A stretch of 26,969 nucleotides of DNA from NCBI GenBank assembly GCA_034698045.1, contig JAQGAU010000505.1, forward strand, positions 1-26,969, given 5' to 3'. The DNA comes from Paramacrobiotus richtersi (Eukaryota > Tardigrada > Eutardigrada > Parachela > Macrobiotidae). The notes beneath the pieces were generated by a model. It was not told the DNA's origin, did not search any database, and saw only the letters and a list, made by a program, of their open reading frames with translations. Of this stretch, positions 11,081-25,002 are shown piece after piece (positions within the stretch are counted from its first letter, which is position 1; every line of letters starts with the position of its first letter). The position numbers and the translations under genes are program-made.

Positions 11081-11113
11081 ACTTTTCGTGCATTCAAACT
11101 TCCCGAAGCACTA
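11081..11113 (+). promoter_or_regulatory. Conserved upstream block of copy 4
   Basis: ACTTTTCGTGCATTCAAAC followed by TTCCCGAAGCACT, about 125-155 nt before the start codon. It matches the blocks before copies 2 and 3, though the CACGTG at their left edge is not kept here. Confidence 0.4.
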
Positions 11114-11236
11114 AATTTTTTTGCTGCGAAGAGAGAAATTGGAACATCCTACTTCCTTGATTCTGATCGTTCCTCTCGATAGTTCATTGTTAATGGTAAT
11201 TCGGATTATTAACTGAAGTCCTCGAAAATCGACGGA

Positions 11237-13422
11237 ATGTTTTCCAAGGTAATCGCAGTCCCATATTGGTGTGGCGTGGACGTGACGGACGAAAGTGGTC
11301 TGGTACGCCGCGGAATGATCTGCCATAAAGCTCCCGGTGGATTGTTTGTGAACTTCGGATACTCCGGCCACAAGAACGAGTTCGTGCCATTTGATCAGTG
11401 TGCCAGTCATCGAGTAACTGGCTATGCGCACTACAGAATCGGAGACACTGTGGAAGCGCTGTACCGATCTGCATCTGATCAACCGTGGCGCTGGTACCCA
11501 GCGAAAATCTTGGCCGGCTCTTGGGAACGGTTCGCGTTTGTTGCATTGAATATTGGTGAAACAGTGGTGGAGAAAGTGGTACCAGTGGATGCGGTGCGGC
11601 GTGTTCATGTGTTGAAGCTGTCTGGATCTGATATTTTGCGCTATTACTTCGAGCACGTTCTTGAACTTCCTAAGTCTGGGAACCTGGGGAAGCTGACGTC
11701 CGCGCTTATCAAAGAGTTTGGGCAAGCTGGATTTCTGAAGATCTGGAATCGGGCAAGTTACACAATGGCCATGAAACTCGAGGGAGGCCGATTGTTCTAT
11801 AGCAGCGACATGGAGGAATCGCTGATCATTATCGAGCCCGAGGTTCTTGTAAGTTGCTTGCCTATGACTGTTTGACACTGGATGAGCTGTCACGGAAGGT
11901 TATAGTCGTGCTTTTTTCTGACTTCTGGCAGCGTCTGTGGTCTGCTTGGTTGATGTCATCCGAATTTTTGAGAGCTCTTTTTTCGATACTGTCAGATATT
12001 TTCAACGCACATTGCAGTTCTTACGTGAATTTTGCATGTATTGGCTCATGTATAACTTTTTACGGTTTTCAGAAGAGGATTCTTACCCGTATGGCGAAAT
12101 CTCTGCCTTCTGTTGCGGTTTCATCTGTCAGTCGTCCTGGCGGTGCAGTTTATCCGGATAGTATGGACATTCATCAATGTCACGTCGCGATGAACACTTG
12201 GACCACAGCGCAGCTTCCTTTGAATATTGTGGATGAACTCTTCTCCTTCCTCAGCCCAGTCCATCGAGTGGCATGTCGGAAAGTGTGCCACTTGTGGAAC
12301 TCCTTACTGACAGCAAGCGCCAGTACATACCCAGTGGAGCTCGATATCACACATCTCGGGCATCTCCATCGGACACTCGAGTATGAGTGGCTGGCCAGGA
12401 GGTTGCACGAATCGGTAACGAAATCGACCAGGGTTCTCATTTTGTCCGGACCTAGTGTGCAGCACTCCCTGAAGATTCAGCATCTTCTCACGGTTAAAAC
12501 GCTGCTAAAAGCGATGAATATCAGTGTTCGGTTCATTGTTCTGTCCGGAATATGGGTGCAGGCATGTGATCTGTTGGATAGCTGGTATTCGACTGATTGG
12601 GACATCCCGTCCGATATCGCGTACTGTCCCAGATGGCGGGAAGTGTGTGGAACATTGATCTTGAATAATGTAGCCGTGGGGCTGCCGTCCGCGGAGACAG
12701 TGTCCGTGATGGTAAAAAAGGAAGTACTGAATATGCCGGTGGAGGTTGGAGTGGAAAATGTGCTGGAACGATGGTGTCCAGAGGTTAGCGGGACGGAAAT
12801 GGAGGTTTTGGAGGGGAAGCTTCGTGCGGTGTGGGGACGTAATGAGTATTATCGCGAGGATCTGTGGACGGTGCGTAGAATTTTTGAGCTTGGTGCATTT
12901 ACCAAACTTTGTCACATCGTAAGGTTTCGCAGTTGCGAGGGTAGGCTCATGTTTTCGTCTGTATCTACAATATCTACAATACTCGATCGAGAAACATCCG
13001 TGTTCCTAACAATAAACTGTAATGCCGAATATTAGCTAGTCAAAACCAGTACAAGGTTAGTTCTACGGTACCCTGGGCCTAATAATTTTAGAGATACTGA
13101 GCTTAACATGCTGTGTTGAGTTTACTACCGTACCCGCCGAAAAGTTGCAGGTAGGCATACCGTCTACGTAAAGTTGACATATTATTGTCCAGTTGGCATA
13201 TTTTTCACTACAATTAACATGTTCTGCTCTCCGTTTTTGCAGCTATTGAGTCAGTATCAGCCTGCGGATAAGCGATTTGGTCCGCACGTAGACGAGCATA
13301 TCACTCCGATTCCAGCTGGCACGCTGGGCGCACCGGCCTTGCGATCGCTCCGGAGGTTGACGGTGTGGGCAATGACACGTTACAACCGGATCCCAAAGGA
13401 TAACTTTGTTGGACCGGTCTGA
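11237..13422 (+). CDS. FMRP-N-terminal-like / F-box protein, array copy 4
   Basis: Three exons: 11237-11848, 12073-12870 and 13243-13422, both introns phase 0 (224 and 372 nt), giving 529 aa. Agenet-like folds lie at about 11-54 and 67-121 (GDTVEALYRSASDQPWRWYP, then VVPVDAVRRV). A KH0-like segment follows at about 135-188 (YYFEHVLELP, FLKIWNR). The F-box is at about 252-290 (LPLNIVDELFSFL, CRKVCHLWN). Diagnostic residues in exons B and C (LLKAMNISVRFIVLSG, VQACDL, DWDIP; tail ending in GPV) group it with copy 1, while parts of exon A are nearer copies 2 and 3. The reading frame of exon B stays open on both sides into the introns, but a stop in intron 1 (near 11873) prevents read-through from exon A. 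The donor of intron 2 is GTGCGT, weaker than the GTGAGT of copies 2 and 3. An SCF adaptor role is inferred from the F-box only. Confidence 0.82.
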
Positions 13423-14287
13423 AGTTTGGATCGAAATCGGATGTCTACCTGGTTCCTATTGTTAACAGTTAAGCAATAACGTGGTTTTTTTATTCTTCAT
13501 ACTACAAGTACGTGGTGAAGTATTATTGTAAGAGGTGTTATTACATTATTCTTCGGTACTGATTGAGCTTTCACAAATTTTCAACAGCGTCGGCGAATCT
13601 TTTCTTATCGGACGGACTTTGACCATTTCTTTTTACGTCTATTGTGTAACATTTGCTCAATGCGGTATGAATGATAATTTCAGTTACTGTACTGTTTCAC
13701 GGGGACTAACACCATAAAGGACGGCATTCGTTTTCTTTTCGATAATAAAATTGATTTGACTTGTTGGCTTGATTTCTACACTAAAATTCTGCAATCTTTT
13801 GTGCTAATATCTTGTCCAATAATATGTGCTTACAACGAGTGAAAGACCAGTCCGACGCGCAAACAAATGGATAGTTTTTGATTGATCGTGTCGCAGTGGA
13901 CAACTTAAAACAGACAATCGTTAAAATGTATAAAAGCCGATAACAAAATTCATAGACCCGGAGAAATTCCTTCCACCATACCTTCAGTACTATGTACAAA
14001 CCACATACAACCCGCCCAAAAGGTAAAATATCACACGAAAAATAAGATTACTAATCCCCGTAGTAATACTTTTTGAGATATATTTTCACAACGACCAGTA
14101 TAATCGTTCTACGCCAACGAGAACAAACTGCAACGAATATCGTAGAGAAAATACGGCTTCTTATTTTCATTCTGTCCGGCGAATGGGAGTGGCTAAGGCT
14201 GACGGCGTGCAGGATGAAGACATATTGACTAAATATAATCTGGAGAAATATGCTTCTCATTGGAACGAACTCTCAATCGGTGAAGTT
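13423..14287. other. Convergent spacer between the array and the LC3-like gene
   Basis: No coding exon is seen. It holds the copy 4 3' flank (similar to copy 1 near 13555-13660), a possible AATAAA at 13744-13749, the shared 3' block (about 13700-13990, core 13876-13895), and beyond about 14000 the presumed 3' UTR of the minus-strand LC3-like gene. Homology to the array flanks ends near 14000, marking the right edge of the duplicated region. Confidence 0.45.
13876..13895. repeat. Core of conserved 3' block, after copy 4
   Basis: TTTTGATTGAT then TGTCGCA with CG in between. It is the third member of the element found after copies 2 and 3; no counterpart is seen after copy 1. Confidence 0.6.
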
Positions 14288-17783
<3,496 letters not shown>

Positions 17784-20700
17784 TTAGGAATTTGACGGTG
17801 CGGTCGTGATGATCCGGGGTTTGCGGAACTTGTGCGGCGCACTTTTCATGAATTGGTGCAGGGATGGTCGGGCGAAGAGCCCGGGCGCGTAGTCCACCAC
17901 ATCCCCACTCCGGCACTCCTCCTGGAGACGGATGTCTTCGCAGTAGCACAGGAAGATGGTATCAATCACCATCTACAACAGTCAAGACACAGTTTTAAAT
18001 AAAAAAATCCCACAACCAACTTTATGACATAATCAGATTTCCCAGCTACTAGGTATGTTGTGTGCATAATATCGCCAAACTTACATTTAATGGCTTGGAA
18101 ATTTATATTATGCAAGATTCATAACGGGCCCGTTCACAAAGAAGATTACGCATTACATTAAATTTTTTATTTTTAAACAAGATATGTTTTTGTTTTTTAA
18201 AAGTAGTTGTATGTGTTTTTATCGTGTATTTTCTACATATACAGTGGAGTTTCCGTTGCACATACATGGTACTTTTATACCCGCCGTTAGAAAAAACTGC
18301 ATAAACTGGAGTGTGTACACATTTTGGAAGATTCTACCGCCCGCTTACACTACTTTGAAAGTACAAACCGCTGAAAAAAATATCAATACCCTGTACAAGC
18401 AATACTCTTTGGAAATTCTATGGTACTATAATATTTGGTCAGCATGTTCACGAAATAATGATGAGCAATGAAGAACTGTACTGCCACTGCTCTACGATCA
18501 CACTTAACACTACCGCTGCAGTTCTCACCTCGTAGAGCGATAGGACAGAATGTGCAATGAAATATCCAAAAATACAGCACAACAACAGCGGTATGGCGTA
18601 TAAGTGCAGTTGCGGATCGTATTTCATGCAAACAATCCCCAAAATAGCGATGATGGATGTGATGGCACATTTCCCTGAAACAGAACCTTCTGTCAAGCAC
18701 AGTCTCGTGTTTTGTTTGTACAAGATTGATTCCTTACCTAGGAACAAAATGAAATCACCCGCACAGTTCACTCCCATCATAGGCAGGGCGTTATCGTGTA
18801 GTAATGAACGGGCCTCTGCGCCAGCCGGGAGAAAATTCACCGTTCCTTGAACAGCTGGAAAATAACCCAAAAACCTTACGTTTTTTCTGTAAATCACGTA
18901 TTTCTTACAGCAAAACAAATTCTGTGGCGGAAAAAAACCGACCGGCGGCTACAAATTCAAAATATTTTAGCTGATCGCTAATAATGCCACATTCGTGAGG
19001 CTACATAAAACCACTGTACTACGATTATACACACTCAGCGTAAACTGTTCCACGGGAGCAAATGATCGTCATTTATCGGCAATTCAATTTTCAAGCGAAC
19101 ATCCTCGATTACAAATGCATGCAACTTACCAATAATGGCGTAGGCGTTGTGATTAATATTTCCAAGGAACCGATCATACATCCACCAGCATCCCCCACAG
19201 CAGCGGTATGTGCAGCTTGTGCAGGTTCCTGGTCTTCGGTTCAAACTGCAAGACAAATAAACAACCGTAACACAGAGAATTTCGGGTTAGATTCGTCTCG
19301 CTGCCTGCATAACAATATGTACTCAAATTTGATCAGTAAGTGATCAATATGCTACTGGTAGTTAACAAACTGCATTATAGTCTTAATTATGTATACTTCT
19401 GCAAATTAGAAACATGTTTTTTTCCGAACGAAATGAAATTGTCCGTTCCACAATAACGGAACAAACCCAGATGTCTTAGTAAAAGCGGTAAAACATGTCA
19501 AGCTAATTCGGTTAATTTACATTATTTGGGTAGAAACAAAATTTCAAGGGAAATAATTTTCATGTGCAGTAAGTGCGAATTCTCTTACATGGAAAAATTG
19601 TAGTGCAATGGCAACACTGAGTTCCAAATAACTGCTCGAGTCGAAAATGCAATCTCACAAAAAAGTATATGTGCATCTGTATATTACTGTTAATACTAAG
19701 TTGCAAAAATTTTTTTGGATGGTGCGCAAGAAACTTCAGAATAACAGGCAAAAAAACAGTTCAACAACAGTAACTTTTCTTATCATGGTATTGATGCATG
19801 ACTTACAAACGTCGCCAATACGAAATGATCAGTCGCGGAATTTTGAAAATGGTTATCAGGAACGATCCAAACGCAACGGAGCCCAAATGATGCCAGATCA
19901 GTTGGCTGATTGAAGATACAACCGGACTTGTGCACTGCTTCTTATCCCTGCAACGAAACGAATCAAAAACCATGAAACCACGAAACGAGCAAATAACTGA
20001 AAAAAGTTTCCAAAAATGGATTTTTTAATCATTAGCTAACGGAATATATTGAATTTGAATAAGAATTATTAAACGCCATCGACGAAACGAGAATACTCCG
20101 GAACATCAAAAAATGTTCTAAAAAACGGCAAATTGTGGAAAAGTTAAACCTGTTTCTACGTATCTATATTTACCTTTCAAAATACCACTTGGAAATGGCG
20201 CCGGCCACCACCAGCTGCTGACAGGCCAGAATGAATTCACTAATCCAAACTAAGGCCAGAGCGTAGAATATCCACATAAACCGCATCGGCGTTTGGTTGT
20301 CATACTCGATCACCGTGAAGGATGTGTCGGGAATGGCCACCTTGGCCGAGAAAAAATCAAATGTAATCTGTTTGCGTTGGAACCGGGGAATCTCTATAAA
20401 GCACAAGAAAGAGGACATTTACCGTAAGTAGCACGTAATTATCAATTTATCATGTTCAAACAAAAATATGAAAAAAACCACATACTTAACACAAACCAAC
20501 GTATAAAATTTACTTTTAAAAAAATAAAAATAAATTATTTTAGGAAGTCAAAATCAAGTCGAAAACCTTAAGACGTACAAAAAACATAACAAAGTGACAG
20601 CGCAAATAAAAATGCTGTAAAATCTTACCGGACGTAGCCAGACACAGCATCACACCGCACCATGCGATGAAAAACACGGCCAATATGAGAAACGTCCAAA

Positions 20701-23700
20701 CTGGCTGTAGTAATAAGGATGGAATACCACGGATACAAACGGTTGCCTCCTCAAACATTCGCGTCACATAGCTGATCTTCGGTCGGTTAAAAATCAGCAT
20801 GAGGATCAAAATAACCTGAAATATAACTTTTTAATATAACGATCACGGCTGTAATAAACAAACAACCAAGGCCAATGTAAAACTTCTCATACCGTAAATA
20901 CGGTTGCAACTATCGCGAAAGTCAAAAGCAGAATCTCGTTCTTCGTTTCTTCCTCCAGTATATCGTACTCTTTGTAGAATAATCGCGCATCCAAAGATTG
21001 CTTCAAACTGGCCCAGGCCCACCATAATAAAGCGATCCCAACTGGAAATATTCCATCATTTAAATCGATCCATACGCAAAACAAAAAACTAACAAAATTA
21101 ACTTACACCATGCTGTTTTTATTTTTACTTCTATTCTTATTTTTTTATATTTAATCGTGATGATAATTTCTATTTAATAATTTCTGTTTAGTAATTCAAT
21201 TTGTATTTAAATAACTTATATTTAATTTCACATTTAACGCTATTGAAACTTGAAACGAACAGCTGATTTTTACAGCATTAATTCCCTTTGTTTGTGATGT
21301 TTTCAACCACTTACCGGTGCTTCCAAGGAGCACTAAAGCGACAATAACGTGAATAATCGCCGCCGTCCAGAAATACAACACCAGAAGCAACAAGCCTGAT
21401 AACCCTACAACACACAACCGTATAGCGAGCAGCGAGTAAAAACCATTAAATAATGAACAATTTTCATTGTTAGCACCTTCATTGATTGAAAAATATCTTC
21501 TTTGTTACCAAACAAAAAACCTCGAAATTCTGCTGATTTTCTACACTTATCCCAATATTTACTTTAATAAAAGCTGCCGAATACTGGCGCATACGGTATG
21601 CCGGTGTGAAAAGAGGTTAGACAAATAGACGGAACAAAAAATCAACCAATGTGATTATTTACCCAAGGCAGCGAAGGATAAGCCGATGACTTCCCGGTGA
21701 CTAGCGTACAAATCAGCCAAAATTTGCGAGAAGAAGTCAAAACTGTTGAGGTAGGCGTAGAAGTCGTATACCATCCTCGCATCGGTACTGGATAGCTTTT
21801 CTTTATCAGGAACACATCGCCGTAAAACTGGTAAACTGCAAGAAAATAACATAAGACTTTCTGATTAAACATGCAGCTACAAATCTCCATTTTCGTACAT
21901 TACTGTAATTCTATATTGCGAAAGCCTGTACACTACGTAGTAATTCATAAAATATTCGAAAAGTTTTTCTTAATTTTCTTTACAATTACTGTAATTCTAT
22001 ATTGCGAGTACTGGTACACTACGTAGTCCCTTCATAAAATATTCGACAATAATATTATTAAAAAGTGCTAATCATTGTATCGTGAACTGTGCTTGAAGGA
22101 TTTTAAAACACATTAACGTACTTTAAAACCGTCAAAAGCAACTCGTACAATATTAGACGAGTGAAAATCGGAAAACTCAACGAGTAAAACTTAAATGGCA
22201 CGGCTGAAATCAGCTACCGCAATGAAATGTTCAAACGACGACAAGCAGACAAACTTGAACTGTATTCTTATGTGCAGTGGAAAAACGGACTTAAAAACAA
22301 AGAAATTTTAGGAAATTTCCACAAAAAAATCATTTCTGCGCGAAAAGTATTTTTCGCAAAATTACGCTTTTTCAATGTGCTAGATAACAAAATGGCATTT
22401 CAGGATTCTGAATAATCTTTTTTTACTGCAGTATAGCCGATGGCTCAGCACTACTTGATACTTTTTTGAACGATAATTTTTCAGGAATTTTAAAACTGTC
22501 ATTTAATTTCATACCTCGGCTGAACCGGCAATTTCGGGCAGTTCCCATATCCCTCGCGCCACTGTGCAATCTTCACTAAACATCCACCATCCCCATAATC
22601 CGTCAGAATTTCCACGGCCGTCGCGTCACGCCGTAACGCAGCACACTCCTCGCTGTTGATGGTGACGGAGTCGCTTTTCCCGTACTCGGCTACGGGGAGA
22701 TCGTACCGGCACAACGCCACACCGCGATTACGTGCATAGTTCTCCACGTCTTTCAGTGTAGCCAGGGATCGATCAGGGCAATGACTGACGCACATTTTCA
22801 GCGAGTCCCGTGGATTGCTGATATCGAACGAGAAGACGTACCTGGCAAGAAGTCGTAAAAATTATCGTCCTGATTAGCGAGAAAAGGTTAATGATGTTAC
22901 AAATCGATGCAAAAACAATGTCAACCATTTTTCTTTATCAAAAACGAGCAAACAATTAATTTACAATTTTGCTCATTTTATTTACAATTTTGCTAATTTT
23001 TAAAATTAAAGGAAAATCCAATCTTTTTTACGCGACTCAATATTTGATTCAATAATTTTCAAAAAAATCCCCCTTCCATTTACACACAACTAATGGATAA
23101 CTCTTACAGCGCAGTAATCATTTTTGCTGCAAATATTAAATTATGATGGTCGTCTTATAACTGTCAATGAACGACATTTTCAATATTTTTAGAAAAAAAA
23201 ACTGGTTTTCCCATGTTTACGTTTCCGATTTTTATCAGATAATGATCATAATCGAGATGTAAAATCTAGCCAAACGTGACAAGGGAGAAGGTAAAATAAG
23301 TCAATAAAATCCGAAAAAAGTTCGAAATACTTACGGTCTATCTCGCAAATCCAATCCAGTTAAAGTCCGATTATCAATGCGTTCATTGAAAATGCCACAA
23401 ACATTGCCAAAGGAATCATGTCCATAGAGTAAGCGGAACGGCGATCCGAATACCGCAGCGAGAATACCTCCAACAATCTAAAGAAAAAGAAAACAGACAA
23501 CTGAAAGTTTCTGGCAATAGTTTCGAGGATCTTTCGCCTAATCTGAATCAGATTAATATTTTGACTTGTATGTTGCTTGTTCGGATCTCAAAAGTCAAAA
23601 AATGAAAATATTCTGCGGTTTGGGGGAGAGTGATTTGTGGACAATTTTCACAAATATAACTGATCAAAAAAGTCATAATATTTAAAGGATCAAATCGCCT

Positions 23701-23844
23701 TAGACTTGCCAGAAAAACAACAAAGATGGCAAAGATAAACAAGCAGGGAAGATCCGTACACCGTCGTGGTCGGCTCTTGAGATCGTGATAGCACACAGGT
23801 CCGTCAAATTCCTCTTCCGAGGATCCAGCCAGCATGCTGACCAT
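17784..23844 (-). CDS. SLC44A1: Choline transporter-like protein, SLC44A1/CTL1 type
   Basis: Thirteen coding exons on the minus strand: 23710-23844, 23335-23477, 22515-22841, 21663-21835, 21315-21404, 20893-21041, 20629-20815, 20174-20393, 19807-19947, 19130-19245, 18738-18854, 18529-18674 and 17784-17972. All phases agree and the product is 710 aa. SLC44 proteins are about ten-pass carriers of choline (and ethanolamine) in the plasma and mitochondrial membranes. Visible features are CTDLPCLFIF at the start of TM1 (about 30-56), GHDSFGNVCG entering the large first extracellular loop, a sequon at Asn81, CPKLPV, multiple later hydrophobic segments, and the family core WISEFILACQQLVVAGA at 451-467. 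GDFILFLGK and HSVLSLYE lie near the C-terminal end. Intron 1 appears to use a GC donor. The first loop is longer than in vertebrate CTL1. Family identity is very secure; the CTL1 subtype rests on the YGHDSFGN-type motif. Confidence 0.93.
21899..22046. repeat. Direct repeat in transporter intron 3
   Basis: Two about 61-nt copies, 21899-21959 and 21985-22046, separated by 25 nt. Both begin ATTACTGTAATTCTATATTG and end CATAAAATATTCGA. Each contains the perfect 10-bp palindrome ACTACGTAGT (21932-21941 and 22018-22027). The copies differ mainly in the middle. Confidence 0.75.
23704..23709 (-). other. Probable GC splice donor of transporter intron 1
   Basis: Read on the minus strand, exon 1 ends CTG and the next six bases are GCAAGT, the consensus of rare GC-AG introns. 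This choice keeps phase with exon 2 (acceptor TTTCTTTAG before 23477) and gives FVVFL joined to IVGGILAAVFG, the same spacing as family members. The alternative GT two bases further on (GTCTAA) is poor and would need an acceptor 14 nt inside exon 2. Confidence 0.6.
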
Positions 23845-25002
23845 TTTTGGTATATTGGTTTAAGAAACTTAGTACACGCCACATTTATTAATGCAGCGAT
23901 GATGGAGGAGAGTCACAAGTCAGTTATCAGTCAAAACCACAACAGTGGCAACACTCTACGAATCTGATTTACGATCTCGTGAAAAACTCAACTGACTTCA
24001 GTGTTCACCGACGATGATATCACTAAAATGGGTGACTTCACTGACATGCGTACAACCGCACGCATACGCAGCCTTGCCAAGTCGGTCCAACCCATTATTA
24101 TGTTTCCGGCCGAGTTTTTTTATTACGCATTTGTTGTACCAAACCGTTTGCCCTGCAAACATAACATTTTTCCGTAGCACATGTCCTTGCTGTTTTCAAA
24201 GAGTACGATAACGTCTTCTCAACTGAATATGTACCTACACTAACAAGAGATGCTTGGCAGGATATGCAAACCTTTGATAACAATTTACCACAAAACAATA
24301 CGGCGAACAATTAATTCGCAAACTACAGATTTAACTGATTCTCGAAAATATTTAATTTTGAGACGCAACTATCACCAGTAGTGACTCGTCGGCAGCACAA
24401 TATCAAACAATTCCGCATATTGTATTTTAGCAGTGATTTGTTCATAGCATTTTTATCCAGGTCAGTTTAAGTCTGTACAAAACATCCTTTTATCCCTTTT
24501 TCTGTTGGTGCCCAATGGGGCTGATAAGAAATCGCACGTGGCCAAAAAATTTCTATTCAGCAACACTGTTTATCTTTCGCAATACAAAAAAAGAATGCAA
24601 TCTGTAATGTGAACGATCTGTAATCCAGTGGTAATATTCTTATTTAATCTGGTTTGACTTTATTTTCGCGCCACAGAAACTACCGTACATCCTTTATTAA
24701 AATTTCAATGACCTATTCAAGTGTTATCGCATGAGTAATATGACTCGTAACCGAGAACACTACGAATCCAGCAAAGTTTCGCAGCCTATGCGCACAAAGA
24801 AAAAACAGAGGACACGGGCGAAAATAAACGGACCTAGCCAAATAAACGGGTCGACAAAATAAAAGGACCTAGCAAAAAGACGCACACACATCAAAGAAAA
24901 AAAGAGAGTCGCCAATCAACACTGTCCCGATTTCCTCCCTGTTCCACTCGCGCAACGATCCACTACGAGAATGTGAATAAAAAAGAAGCAGCCGAGACCT
25001 CT
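23845..25002. other. Spacer upstream of the transporter and downstream of the BTB gene
   Basis: No coding exon is seen. It should contain the promoter and 5' UTR of the minus-strand transporter (near 23845-24300) and the 3' UTR of the BTB gene (right part). Three diverged short direct repeats built on AAATAAACGG and GGACCTAGC lie at 24821-24873. Minus-strand AATAAA motifs occur at 24659-24664 and 24693-24698, about 305-345 nt past the BTB stop. Confidence 0.4.
24821..24873. repeat. Short imperfect tandem repeat
   Basis: Three about 17-nt units, AAAATAAACGGACCTAGC, AAATAAACGGGTCGAC and AAAATAAAAGGACCTAGC, in the presumed 3' UTR of the BTB gene. Confidence 0.5.

Noticed and set aside
11101-11110. 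TTCCCGAA upstream of copy 4 as a heat-shock element
   Set aside because: Copies 2 and 3 have TTTCCGAA, which breaks the required spacing, and there is no third repeat unit.
11111-11893. Long minus-strand open frame (260 aa) opposite exon A of copy 4, with shorter versions opposite copies 2 and 3
   Set aside because: It is antisense to a well-supported exon. Its conservation follows from the sense protein and a scarcity of sense codons that read as stops in reverse; it has no recognisable domain.
23998-24310. Minus-strand frames upstream of the transporter gene
   Set aside because: They are short, of low-complexity composition and lack recognisable motifs or splice support.
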